This document shows, one piece after another, positions 20,578-29,625 of a stretch of 29,790 nt of DNA. The number at the start of each line of letters is the position of its first letter. Position 1 is the stretch's first letter. The DNA comes from Chara braunii (lineage: Eukaryota; Streptophyta; Charophyceae; Charales; Characeae). The notes below the pieces were generated by a model. It ran no database searches and was not told where the DNA came from. It saw nothing but the letters and a program-made list of their open reading frames with translations. The translations under genes were made by a program, and so were the position numbers. The stretch covers positions 600,973 through 630,762 of the forward strand of contig BFEA01000730.1 of the NCBI GenBank assembly GCA_003427395.1, in the 5' to 3' direction.

Positions 20578-22089
20578 CTAACGGGTACTCTCCCCACAGG
20601 TATGAATAGAGGAGATCGGATAGAGAGCGTCAGGCCTACGGGAAAGGGCGTCTGCTACACGATTGTAGCAGCTCTTCTTATGTTTCAGTTCGAAGTCAAA
20701 GAGATCAATGAACTGAATATAGCGAGCAAGCTTGTCATTCAGTTCCCCTTGGGTCTTCATCCACTGTAAGGTGGAGTGAACTGAATCGATTTTGAAGTGT
20801 CTTCCCATGAGGAAATGTTTCCAATGCTTGAGCGTTGACACTAGAGAATACAACTCTTTCTCGTATGCAGAGTCTTGCAGCTTCTTAACTTTGATCTTCT
20901 TACTCATATACTCCACTTGCTGCAGACCATGCCCACTTTCCTGCTGAAGTACCGCCCCAACCCCATACTGGCTAGCATCAGTAGTTAGTACGAAGGGCAA
21001 GGTAGGGTCAAGTAACTTCAGAACATGTGCACGCATCAAGGCCTCCTTGAGGCGTGTAAAAGCCTGCTGACAGTCTGATGTCCAAAGAAAGTGAGTGTCT
21101 TTCTTTGTGAGGTCAGTCAGGGGTGCAGCAATAGCAGAAAAGTTATTGACGAACTTTCTGTAGTAGGAGGCAAGACCCAAGAATGACCGGACATCACGCA
21201 CTGTGGTAGGTTGTGGCCAGTCCTGAACTCCTGCAACTTTAGTTGCTTCAGGAGCCAACCCTTCCTCAGAGATTACATGTCCCAGATAAGTCCCAGAAGT
21301 CAAAGGAGGATTTTTCGCTGTTGATTTTATACTGGGCCTCATGTAGTGCCTGGAGAACCAGAGCCAGATGTTGCGCATGATCCTCGACAGATCGACTGAA
21401 TACCAGGATGTCATCCAGGTACACAACTACAAATATGTCCAAGTAAGGCTTGAGTATGCGATGCATCTCTGTCTGGAATGTGCTAGGGGCATTGCAGAGA
21501 CCGAAAGGCATGACGAGATACTCATAAGTACCGTATCTGGTCTTGAAGGCAGTCTTGTGGACATCGCCTGCAGCCATCTCAATCTGGTGGTAGCCCGATT
21601 TGAGATCGATATTGCTGGAAATCGTGCAACCCTGCACCATGTCCAACAAATCATCAATCCTAGGAAGGGGCTCTGTCAACTTCCTAGTGATTTTGTTGAG
21701 GCCCCGATAGTCTATGCACTGAACTCTCCATTTCCCTTTGGAACAAAGAGAACTGGAGCCCCAAATTCAGAAGTGCTCGGTCTGATCCAGCTCTTGCTGG
21801 TCAGGGCCTCAAGTTGTCTCCTGAGCTCATCGAGCTCAGCAGGTGACATCCTGTCGATACAGCCCTTGGGAGGGACCGAGTCTGGCAGGAGCTCAATCCT
21901 GTGTTGGGTCTGCCTATGGACAAGTCCAATCGGCTCCTGCATCAGGCTTGGGTACCGTTCCAAAACCTGCTGAATCGGTGGGGGACAAGGAGCAGTATCC
22001 ACACCAGTCTGTTTCACGTATGCGACAAACAGACATGTGTGGGCCGTCTGGCGAGAGAGATGAAAGAACTCATGTGCTCTCAGGCAATA
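20578..22089 (-). pseudogene. pol: Reverse transcriptase and RNase H, chromovirus
   Basis: RT starts after a TGA at 22090. RIELLPDSVPPKGCIDRMSP and WIRPSTSEFGAPVLFVPKG are the usual N-terminal blocks. After a frameshift near 21735 come RIDDLLDMVQGC, IDLKSGYHQIEM (motif A Asp, 21605-21607), MPFGLCNAPSTFQ and VVYLDDILVFS (YLDD at 21410-21421, intact). A second frameshift near 21300 is followed by GTYLGHVISEEGL and VRSFLGLASYYRKFV. RNase H follows with TTDASQYGVGAVL, YEKELYSLV, KIDSVHSTLQWM and NRVADALSRRP at about 20620. All key acidic residues are present; only the frame is broken. Confidence 0.93.
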
Positions 22090-22727
22090 TCAACTGTTGA
22101 CTAGATGGTACTCATTAGCCAATATACAAGGCTGATAGTCCCCTCTACAGTCAGGAAGCTCAACCCTAGGGATCTGCCAGTCGATCCTAGGGTTAGTGGC
22201 CTCAAGCCACCGCATGGAGAAGACAAGATCAAAAGGCATATTGGGGAAAACATAGAAGTTCAAACGTTGCCTGACCTTCTCCTGCCTCTCAAAGATCACC
22301 GGTAGGCCCTTGACCGCAGTAGTAATTCGGACTGTGGAAGAGTCCCCAATACGGACTTCCAATGGCTGCTACAACTTCACCAATCTCCCATCCAAATGCA
22401 GCTTGCTGACAGCCTTGGGAGAGATGAAGTTTCGCGTAGCACCACAGTCTAGAAGGCCTTTGATCCTGGCTCCCGGGATGGAGGGTCGCAACAAGATGAG
22501 GTCTGATTTATGCTTTTTCTTTTCCTGCAAAGACAGGAAAAGATCTGCAAAAGTCTGACAGTCATCTTCCCGCCATGTCTCATCCAGGTCAGGGTCCATG
22601 CAAGTAAAGGATCCTGACACAGCAACTCCACCAGAGTCAGTGAGGGTAGATGCAGATTCAGATTCATCAGAATCCGAATCAACACAAGTGGAGGGAGTTG
22701 CCAACTCCACTTCCCTCTGCTGGTCTA
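22090..22727 (-). pseudogene. pol: Protease of the chromovirus, in the -1 frame after gag
   Basis: Reading resumes one base back at the A_AAA_AAC site with LDQQREVELATPS. An Asp/Ser-rich linker (DSDSDESESASTLTDSGG) precedes IKGLLDCGATRNFIS at about 22450, where DCGA is the aspartic protease active site (DSGA and DTGA are the commoner forms). A TAG at 22369 then interrupts. The remainder has FPNMPFDLVFSMRWLEATNP, matching the hydrophobic retropepsin C-terminal block (usual form ILGMDWL). The frame ends at TGA 22090 and continues directly into RT. Confidence 0.88.
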
Positions 22728-24292
22728 GTTTTTTGAACTAGATCCAAGCTTGTGAGGCATACGGGGACAGTCTTTCATAAAGTGGTCCCCCTCACATCGA
22801 AAACAAACCTCACGGTCCTTCCTCCTCTGCCACTACCTCTCCTGGATCCTGAGCGTTCTCCAGGTAAGGGTGGAAGGATCCATGGGGTTGACTGGCCAAT
22901 GGACGTCTCGTGGTAAGTTAGGTCTCTGGGCCTGAGGGGAATTGGCACGTCCCTTCCCTTTCCCCTTTTGGCTGGCTGAGCCCTTGCTGCTGCTGTTACC
23001 AAACTTTCCTTTAAACATTGCAACAAGATTCTCAGCTAGGGCAAGAACAGCTGACTCAACTGTTGATGCTGCTGCAGTCTCAGCTGGAGGACTGCCACGC
23101 TGAGATGCATCAGTATCAGATCCTAACTCAGCAGCCAATAGAGCGCCCTTCCTCCTACGCTGTCCCATGGAGGAGGGCCTCCTCCTTCCATCAGAAGGTT
23201 TCTGAACCTTGAGCCGATACTCCAGGTTCAGGGCCGCTTTGCCAAAGGGCCTCCAGTCCTTATGGCCCTGAGAATACAATGCCATAGAGTAGTCTAGAGG
23301 CGCTGCACGTAGGAAGTGAGTGAGCTGGTCAGACTCACTCATCTCCAGACCGGGTGTAGCAGTCAAGCTCTCGAACAAGCTGTAGAGCTTGGACAGAGAG
23401 CCCTCAAACCTATGTGAGCCCAGCAACATTATCTTATCCGCTGCTTTGCGGACCTGTTCCCTGTCTGCGAACCAGTCTTGCAGGGCCTGCAGCAACCCTT
23501 CCACCTTCAGCTGTTGTGCCCATTTGTCCATGGGCAGATTCTGTTTCGCTGCAGAGGATGTGCACCATTTCAGTGCAGTTCTCTCCAGTCGCCCCAGAAT
23601 CGTTCCTACCTTTGTTACCTCTGGATAAACGAAGCTAACCAGCTACGCCTGCATCGCAATAACCCAGTCTGAAACTTCCACTGTGGGTCTTCCCCATAAT
23701 ACATAGGAGGTGGCGTCAGCTTGGGCTGTCGCTGATCAGATGTGCCAGAGGGAGCAGAGGTAGTGGACACATGGGAACCAGCAGGTGAAGCTGGTGGACT
23801 GTGGGATGGTGAACCAGGTTTAGGGATAGGTTGGAGAGGTTGGGGAGGAGGAACAGGAAGTTGCAGATGTTGCAGAATTTTGTTAACACTCGCTATAAGA
23901 GACTCAAGGCCTGCTGCCAACTTATCGACCTTGCGGTCGATGGTAGACCCTTGGGTTTCGAGCGCGAGTATCCGTTGGTTCCAGCTAGAGAAGTAGGACC
24001 TTTTGAGAGTGTATGTCAGCAACACTAACTCAGCAGTGTCCTTACTATACTGACTGGAAGTTCTGCTGACTCCAACCTTCTCTACTTCTTTGCGCAACTG
24101 TCTCCTCCTCTCCTCATTCCTGCTAGCCTCCCGAGCTTCCTTCATCTCCTGCTTCAACCGCTGGATATGGGCCTCTGCCTTTAGGCGAGCTTCCTTCGCT
24201 TCAAGCATAGCCTGTTCCAAGGGGGAGAGAAGAGTTGGAGGAGGGTTAGCAGAAGGTTCTCCTTCCTCAACCTTCGTCTCAGCGCCAGCCAT
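22725..24292 (-). pseudogene. gag: Gag of the chromovirus: coiled coil, capsid, CCHC knuckle
   Basis: Start is taken at MAGAETKVEEG (24292), since upstream codons lack support. A charged coiled-coil segment (KEARLKAEAHIQRLKQEMKE ... RRRQLRKEVEKVG) and a Pro/Ser-rich linker lead to MYYGEDPQWKF. A frameshift near 23685 and a TAG near 23645 follow, then the capsid from LPMDKWAQQLKVEGLLQ with FADREQVRKAADKI and LTHFLRAAPLDYSMALY. A basic Ser/Gly/Lys stretch precedes an in-frame TAG at 22833 and the zinc knuckle CFRCEGDHFMKDC (22805-22767). Gag ends at TAG 22725, directly after the slippery heptamer. Two stops and one frameshift make this copy defective. Confidence 0.9.
22728..22734 (-). promoter_or_regulatory. 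Programmed -1 ribosomal frameshift heptamer A_AAA_AAC
   Basis: In the gag frame the codons read TCA AAA AAC TAG, so the heptamer is A_AAA_AAC in register and the gag stop follows at once. Slipping back one base opens the frame that runs CTA GAC CAG CAG ... into the protease. About 10-15 nt downstream are strong inverted repeats: GAGGGA/TCCCTC (22712-22717/22691-22696), GGAGTT/AACTCC (22703-22708/22694-22699) and AAGTGGAG/CTCCACTT (22705-22712/22686-22693). These are suited to a stimulatory stem. Confidence 0.75.
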
Positions 24293-25627
24293 GGTTACCA
24301 CACCCACACAGTCAAATAATTAAGACACACAAAAACAAGGTCAGCAGAGATTAAAATTACAACACACACACTGATGTAATCACTGCCACCTGATGAGAAG
24401 AGACGTGGTGTAAAGGGCAGAAGAGCGCTCAGCCTCTGTAGGCCGCTGAGGGTTGTTCTGGGTCAGTTTAGGGCAACCCCAGATAAAACCAGATTACAAT
24501 TTTTCATTCACAGCCCAAAACCCTCATCTGGGTGCAATAACCCCAGAATCGTTGTCAGCTAGTCAGACAGGATGCAGCCTAGGACTGTAAGTAGAAGGAC
24601 TAGAATAGCGCTGAGAGTAAGCAGCGACTGATGCAATCCAGTAATCAACCAAGGTGCAACGAATTACTGATAAAGCTATTTTTCTACTATTGACACTGGC
24701 ATTGTAGGACCATGTATGCCCCACTATGGATGAGGCGAAGTGCAACTATCACTATATCTGACTCAAAGCATCAAGCAGAGCGCTTTCAAACACTGATTCC
24801 ATATTGAATTGCGATTTCAGGGTGACTGATAGACTGAAATTCTGACGGACAGAACCTAAGTTATGACAAACCCTAGCTCCTCCAAGCACTGGCTATGGCA
24901 GCGCAACATTCAAAATTCCATTATCACTGACAGATAGATCCTGAAATATCCAATTCACATTGTGTACTGAATCGCAATACCGTAAAACAGTCAGAGATGC
25001 AATTTGAGACAGAAATGGGGTCAAACAGAGTCAGTAGGAGTCAAAGTAGATAGGTAGGGGAATGAGCTATGGATGTCAGGCAGTGCAATTTTCAACTTTC
25101 ACTGGCTACAGACATACAATTTCACTTTCCCCAGTCTAATTACAACTATCAGACTCAAACAAAGACTTGAGTAAGGAACACACTTACTTAAGGGCAAACC
25201 ACTTGAAGAAGAAGTTGAACTGACTATGGCTACCATCTCGCCAGTTTCTTCAATTCACTGTTCCTGGTGCTCCCACATCCAAAATCTCTTGAAACTTGGT
25301 GATACTGAAGCTTTTGCAATGGCGATTAACCCCCACTAGTCAGATTCACTTGATCTGACTCAGAATCTGAAACTCGACATACCCCCTAGTATCTCGCCAC
25401 TGATAGAGTCAACGTCTGGGCTAATAATAGCCCCTCAGTGCCTCCCAGGCCACTGAGCACTGTATCGCCAACAATCTATGTGTCATACCGGCCTCCACAC
25501 GCTCCTCACCAACACCCTACTGAGGGCAGTATTGAGGATGAGATTCCTCCACGAAATCCAACGTCAAAAGCTCTCAGGTAGTGATGGCTGCCTCAGTCCA
25601 TCATCTTGCCACTGTCTGGGTCCGATC
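24293..25627 (-). other. Long untranslated leader of the chromovirus
   Basis: About 1.3 kb separate PBS and gag start, with no reading frame that resembles a known protein. The length is large for a chromovirus leader. It probably carries packaging and promoter-proximal RNA signals, but no specific motif can be named. Confidence 0.6.
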
Positions 25628-25640
25628 TGCTCCGATACCA
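25628..25640 (-). promoter_or_regulatory. Primer binding site, initiator tRNA-Met type
   Basis: On the minus strand, two bases after the LTR end, TGGTATCGGAGCA matches the common plant PBS TGGTATCAGAGC at 11 of 12 positions. It fixes the element's orientation. Confidence 0.85.
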
Positions 25641-25642
25641 AC

Positions 25643-26782
25643 TGTTATGAACATGATTGTCCGTTGAAATTTTGTCAACGGTCCCTCACAGGAACTCCCG
25701 TACATGCCCATACATGCACAGAAGGAAGGGGAGAGGAAGTGGAGTGTCACCCCGCCCAACAAAAGGAGCGCAGCGGAAGACTCAGAAGAGTGAAGTGACA
25801 AAATACACAACACAGTGGATTCTCTCCACATAAGTCCCAACAATCATTCATAGAAGACAACCGAGATATCACAGTCAGAAATCATTGAAGAGATGACAAC
25901 TCAGACACAGTATTAAAACTGTTTCTTAAACTCAGAGCATCGTTCCACTGAATAACCTCAGAACCCTGTTGCGCTGCCCTCGGAAGGGTAGCGCCTCAAC
26001 CCCACATGCTCTGAACAGCTACAAATCACACCAGAACCCCAGGTAACACCCAGCGCCACCCTGACATCCAACTCAGTGGCCTGCGCCAGTATGAAACAGG
26101 CTCCCAGAGCCAATTGCCACTCAGATGATGAAGAAGAAGCCCAGAGCCAACAATCTCTGATGAAGATGAAGTCCATACGATGATAATCCCTGAGAAGATG
26201 CAGCTATGGCTGCATCACCATTGGGACCCTACTCCTGAGGAGGGTCAGCAGTGCACCACGCGCTCCAACGCATCAGACCTCCAATAGCCCAGACCGCTTT
26301 GACTCCCATAGAGTCAGAGCAGACAGCGTTCACCCCTGCGTGCACAACAACTTCCACCACTAAGTGTCAACTACCAAAAGCCCTAGACCGATGCTCTCAA
26401 CCTATCTATAGTCTACCCTGGCCTAGACTCCACCTAGACTGGACTGACTGATCGACCTGTACCGTTTTTGTTTTGGCCCCTTGGGCCTCTCCCTCCCCGG
26501 CTATAGGCTAGAGGACCGTCTATTAGCATAGGCCCTTAGGGTCTGTCTGTCCTAGGGGTAGCCCGGGTCTGCTATTCGCAGTTAGGGTAGCTGTAGGAAA
26601 TTCAAGTTAGTACTGGGCCTATATTTTCCCATATTTACAGATATGTCCCTCACGAATTTTCCTTACAGGTAGGTCTCTCTCGGTTAGCCCTCAGCCAAAC
26701 AAAATTACGAATCTGTCCGTACCTATGGTACATCCTCGTCAGAGAGAGGCTACAGGTAACCTGGAACCAGCAGGTCATTGCA
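25643..26782 (-). repeat. 5' LTR of the chromovirus
   Basis: Plus-strand ends are TGTTATGAAC and GGTCATTGCA, 1140 bp. It aligns end to end with 17844-19060 apart from one large deletion and several small differences (for example CTCC/CCCC and one-base changes every few tens of bases), so the insertion is not brand new. Confidence 0.95.
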
Positions 26783-26786
26783 AGCA

Positions 26787-26956
26787 CTTGAGCAAGCCCA
26801 GTTAGTATACCCATGAACTGCTGAAAATACAGACCTGTGTTCGAATCCAGATGATGGAATGTGATGAGTGAAGTTGAAAGACCAACTATTTCTGAATTGC
26901 CCGAGGCCGGTCAGCTTAGTGATGATATCTCAAAAAAAAAGAAAAAAAAAGAAAAG
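26787..26956 (+). mobile_element. SINE-like end: last tRNA-like unit with A box, B box and A-rich tail
   Basis: AAGCCCAGTTAG (26794-26805) is an A-box-like D-arm and TGTTCGAATCC (26838-26848) is a close match to the pol III B box GGTTCGANTCC, 44 bp apart, as in tRNA genes. Between them ACTGCTGAAAATACAGA replaces the anticodon arm. A tRNA-unrelated body of about 80 bp follows, then an A-rich tail at 26932-26956. This is the architecture of a tRNA-derived SINE. Its upstream part joins the array at 17843 if the chromovirus is removed. Confidence 0.6.
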
Positions 26957-27270
26957 GGATGTTGGGCTGAACCTAGGAGGGGCACGACCAGAATGGCACT
27001 GTGGAAAGGGCTGGCAGCAAGTTGAAGTGCAAACCGTACGTCAGACTTGGGTATAGGGGCGAGCTGCCACCGAAGTTTTCCCTCACGGTAGCTGAAGTGC
27101 TTGGGTCGGATCCTACAGGGCTAATGCTGTACTAAGCAGCGCTAAGTGAGAACGCGGGCGACGGGCACTAAGCAATAACGAACGAAGAAGAAAGGACGTC
27201 GACGGAAACAAGGAAGACGAGTGAAAGGAAGTGACGAAGGCGAAGAAGGAAACGACTATGGTAGAGCAAA
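26957..27270. other. Non-coding stretch, nothing recognised
   Basis: Purine-rich towards the end (GAACGAAGAAGAAAGG). No ORF, RNA or repeat that I can support. Confidence 0.5.
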
Positions 27271-28265
27271 GATCGATTATCTCACCCGATTCTCGACGGA
27301 ATCGGGCGAACCAAAGTGCTACGTGGGGGTTATGAGGTCAGGCGAGTTCGGAGGTGGAATCAAAATGGCGAATTGTTGGGTGTATTGGGAGGTGCAGTAG
27401 AAATAGCGTGCGCGGAGTAGACGAAGGAGGGAGAAGAACGAAACGGGAAATTGGTGTATCTTGCCCGTTTCTTGATGAAATCGGGCAAGTGAGGAGTCGA
27501 AAAGGAGGTTTTGGGGCATGGCGAACGAGATGGCAGGGTTAGTTTTGGCACTAGGTTAGTAGTTTTGGTGGTACAGGAGATGGGAGCCGCGGGAGTGTGG
27601 GATAGGCAATGTTTCTTTCCGTGTTCTAGCGGGAGATACATTCACATTTGCACATTTGATGGAGGAAGGGGAAGGCATACCTGGGTTTTTAGGGCATTAT
27701 GAGCACAGTGGAGAAGTCAAAATCGAGTTTTGTGCTTTCGTTGGGGAGCTGTGGGAAGCGTGAGCTGCGCGCAGAGGTGAATAAAGAAGAAGGGAATTTA
27801 TGAATGTATCTGGCCAGGATCAAGAACAGATACGGGAAGGCAGGTGAAGGAAGTAGAGAAAGATAAAGTGGTATGGCAGAACGAAAAGTTCGTAACTTAC
27901 CTTTGTTTGTGACGAAACGAGACAAGACGAGGAAGAAATCTAAGGTTTCAAGGAGAGACAAACACGAATCTGCAATCAGATTGAGCAAAGAATTAGTAGA
28001 AGAGGAGATAGGGGAAAAAAAAGGAGTGGAGAAAGAGTCGAGGGAGAAAAGAAGGGGAAAAACGAGGGTCAAAATGATGGATCTCGGTCGATTTTCGGCG
28101 TTTTAGATGATCCAAGAAGCTAACTAGAGGTGTTGGGGCACTCCGAATCTAATGGGTGCGGCAGATTTTGATACGGTCGACGGTTTGACCCATACGAACG
28201 ATAAGAGTTGCGCCTCTGAGAGATTTGGAACACGGGGATGTACCTGCCCGAGTTCCAGCGGGAGA
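27271..28265. repeat. Diverged repeats carrying related hairpins
   Basis: CCCGATTC/GAATCGGG (27285-27306) and CTTGCCCG/CGGGCAAG (27460-27489, with TTTC/GAAA inside) share the pattern CCCG.TTCT.GA.G.AATCGGGC and lie about 178 bp apart. GTATCTG/CAGATAC (27806-27833) follows the same kind of GGAATTT..GTATCT lead-in. Two more relatives, CTAGCGGGAGATACATTCAC (27628) and CCAGCGGGAGATTCATTCTC (28255), match each other. The sequence between is purine-rich and poorly conserved. Confidence 0.45.
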
Positions 28266-28549
28266 TTCATTCTCATTTTGTTTGCTTGATAAGCAACACT
28301 GCTTGGGCTAATGTCTCGATTGATAGTGGTGGACATCGTTTTCCTGTGGTTAAAGGTTGCCACCTCCCTTGAGGTTGTGGCCGGGTCTCTGGTGTAGTCG
28401 GATAGTTCCTCCACAACTGGACTTATCTGAGGACATGCCCGTTTGCTCTTTGTCGAGGCAGTCTTCGAAGTTATCTTCAAAGTGCGTGCATCGAGTGAAG
28501 GACAACGATTAAAGAGGGGGAGAAGAGTTAGTAAGACGGACTTTGGAGG

Positions 28550-28553
<4 letters not shown>
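28266..28553. other. Non-coding stretch, nothing recognised
   Basis: No supported gene, RNA or repeat between the diverged hairpin repeats and the AG microsatellite. Confidence 0.5.

Positions 28554-28641
<88 letters not shown>
28554..28641. repeat. (AG)44 dinucleotide microsatellite
   Basis: Uninterrupted AG for 88 bp, flanked by GGAAC on the left and AACCGACG on the right. Arg-Glu and Leu-Ser frames through it are artefacts. Confidence 0.98.
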
Positions 28642-28643
<2 letters not shown>

Positions 28644-29309
28644 CGACGAGTACATACCTAGCTAAGTTAGGCTGGCACGACGAGATTGGAGACTTGCCTT
28701 CTTGGGCAACACGCATCACACCCGATTGATGGAAGTAGAGTAAAGGCCAACGGAGGGTTGGAGTTTTTCCGTTTTGTTGGTGGAAGAAGCCACCCTCTAT
28801 CTTTCTGCATGAAAGGCTGAATTGGCAATGTGGAATGAACCAAAAGTCAAGTTACAGTACCAAACTGCGCAGGCTTCAGATTGCTTTTGCGGACGTTATC
28901 GGGTGGTATCGACAGTCAGACTGTAGAGAGAGTGATTGTGTGGTCACAGTCCGAAACGCTGATCAGTTCATACTTATGATAAGTGGCAGGTGCATGCCTT
29001 GATGAACGCTGAGTTCGCTGCTTCTGTTCGTCCATCAATGCGATACCTGTGCGTTTGGACGTTGTTCAACAACAACTATGTACTTTTGACTTCTAGACAG
29101 TGCCCGACTGTCTGCCTTTCGTCAAGAGTGCAATCTCAGGGTGAGGACTGGACAACTATCATTCGTGGTGCCTACAGTCATGCATCACTTCACATTTGTC
29201 GGGCTTGCTGCTGTCCATACGAAATGCGCAGACAACTGTGCAGTGTCATACACACGCCGTGTTCTCGATGAAGTTCGTTACTAAGCTCCGCCGAGCTTTT
29301 CTGTTGAAG
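28642..29309. other. Non-coding stretch, nothing recognised
   Basis: No supported gene, RNA or repeat. Composition is moderate, and short open frames lack any family resemblance. Confidence 0.5.
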
Positions 29310-29595
29310 TTTGCCAAGTCGGACTGTGCATTACTCACACAGTTGGAACGAAGCTGCAACAGGTCAGCAACAGACAGGGGACTTACTTGTTGGATTGTGT
29401 GTTGCTCACATAGAGGGAGGAGGAGCAACAGAGCAACAACAGACTGAAGACTTACCTGTTGGATTGTGCGTTGCTCACACAGTCGAAGGGACGGCAACAG
29501 ATAAGCAGCGGACTGGAAACTTACTTGAGGGATGATGCGTTACTCGTCTGGTTGATGCAAGTAGCGCGAAGACCAACGGGCGACTTGGAATTTCC
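29310..29595. repeat. ~70-bp tandem repeat, four units
   Basis: GGACTGTGCATTACTCACAC (29321), GGATTGTGTGTTGCTCACAT (29392), GGATTGTGCGTTGCTCACAC (29461) and GGATGATGCGTTACTCGTCT (29530) recur at 71, 69 and 69 bp. Each is followed by a CAACAG-rich part and (A/G)ACTTAC. Because 69 is a multiple of three, a minus-strand frame stays open and shows a 23-residue peptide repeat; I regard that as a by-product. Confidence 0.85.
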
Positions 29596-29625
29596 ATGGT
29601 ATATGTTGCATTGCTCATTAGATCG

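Larger units (their letters stand above)
17844..26782 (-). mobile_element. Chromovirus-type Ty3/Gypsy LTR retrotransposon, nearly complete
   Basis: Element of 8.9 kb on the minus strand, in order: 5' LTR 25643-26782, PBS 25628-25640, leader, gag 24292-22725, protease, RT-RNase H, integrase, chromodomain, PPT 19061-19075, 3' LTR 17844-19060. All domains are in canonical Ty3/Gypsy order. It is inactive as read: frameshifts near 23685, 21735 and 21300, a frame change near 20580, and several TAG/TGA stops. RT and integrase catalytic residues remain, which suggests recent decay. It inserted into the tRNA-like array, making a 4-bp AGCA duplication. Confidence 0.93.

Noticed and set aside
22686-22718. 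H-type pseudoknot downstream of the slippery site
   Set aside because: GAGGG/CCCTC and AAGTG/CACTT cross in the right order, but connecting loops would be zero bases long, so alternative simple stems are more likely.
24385-24425. Hammerhead ribozyme core (CTGATGAG)
   Set aside because: The matching GAAAC box and closing stems are not found at the proper distance.
26790-26860. Functional tRNA gene
   Set aside because: A and B boxes are present, but there is no pairing acceptor stem and the T-arm does not close; SINE head is a better reading.
28443-28661. ORF containing a long Arg-Glu dipeptide run (and Leu-Ser on the other strand)
   Set aside because: Translation of the AG microsatellite.
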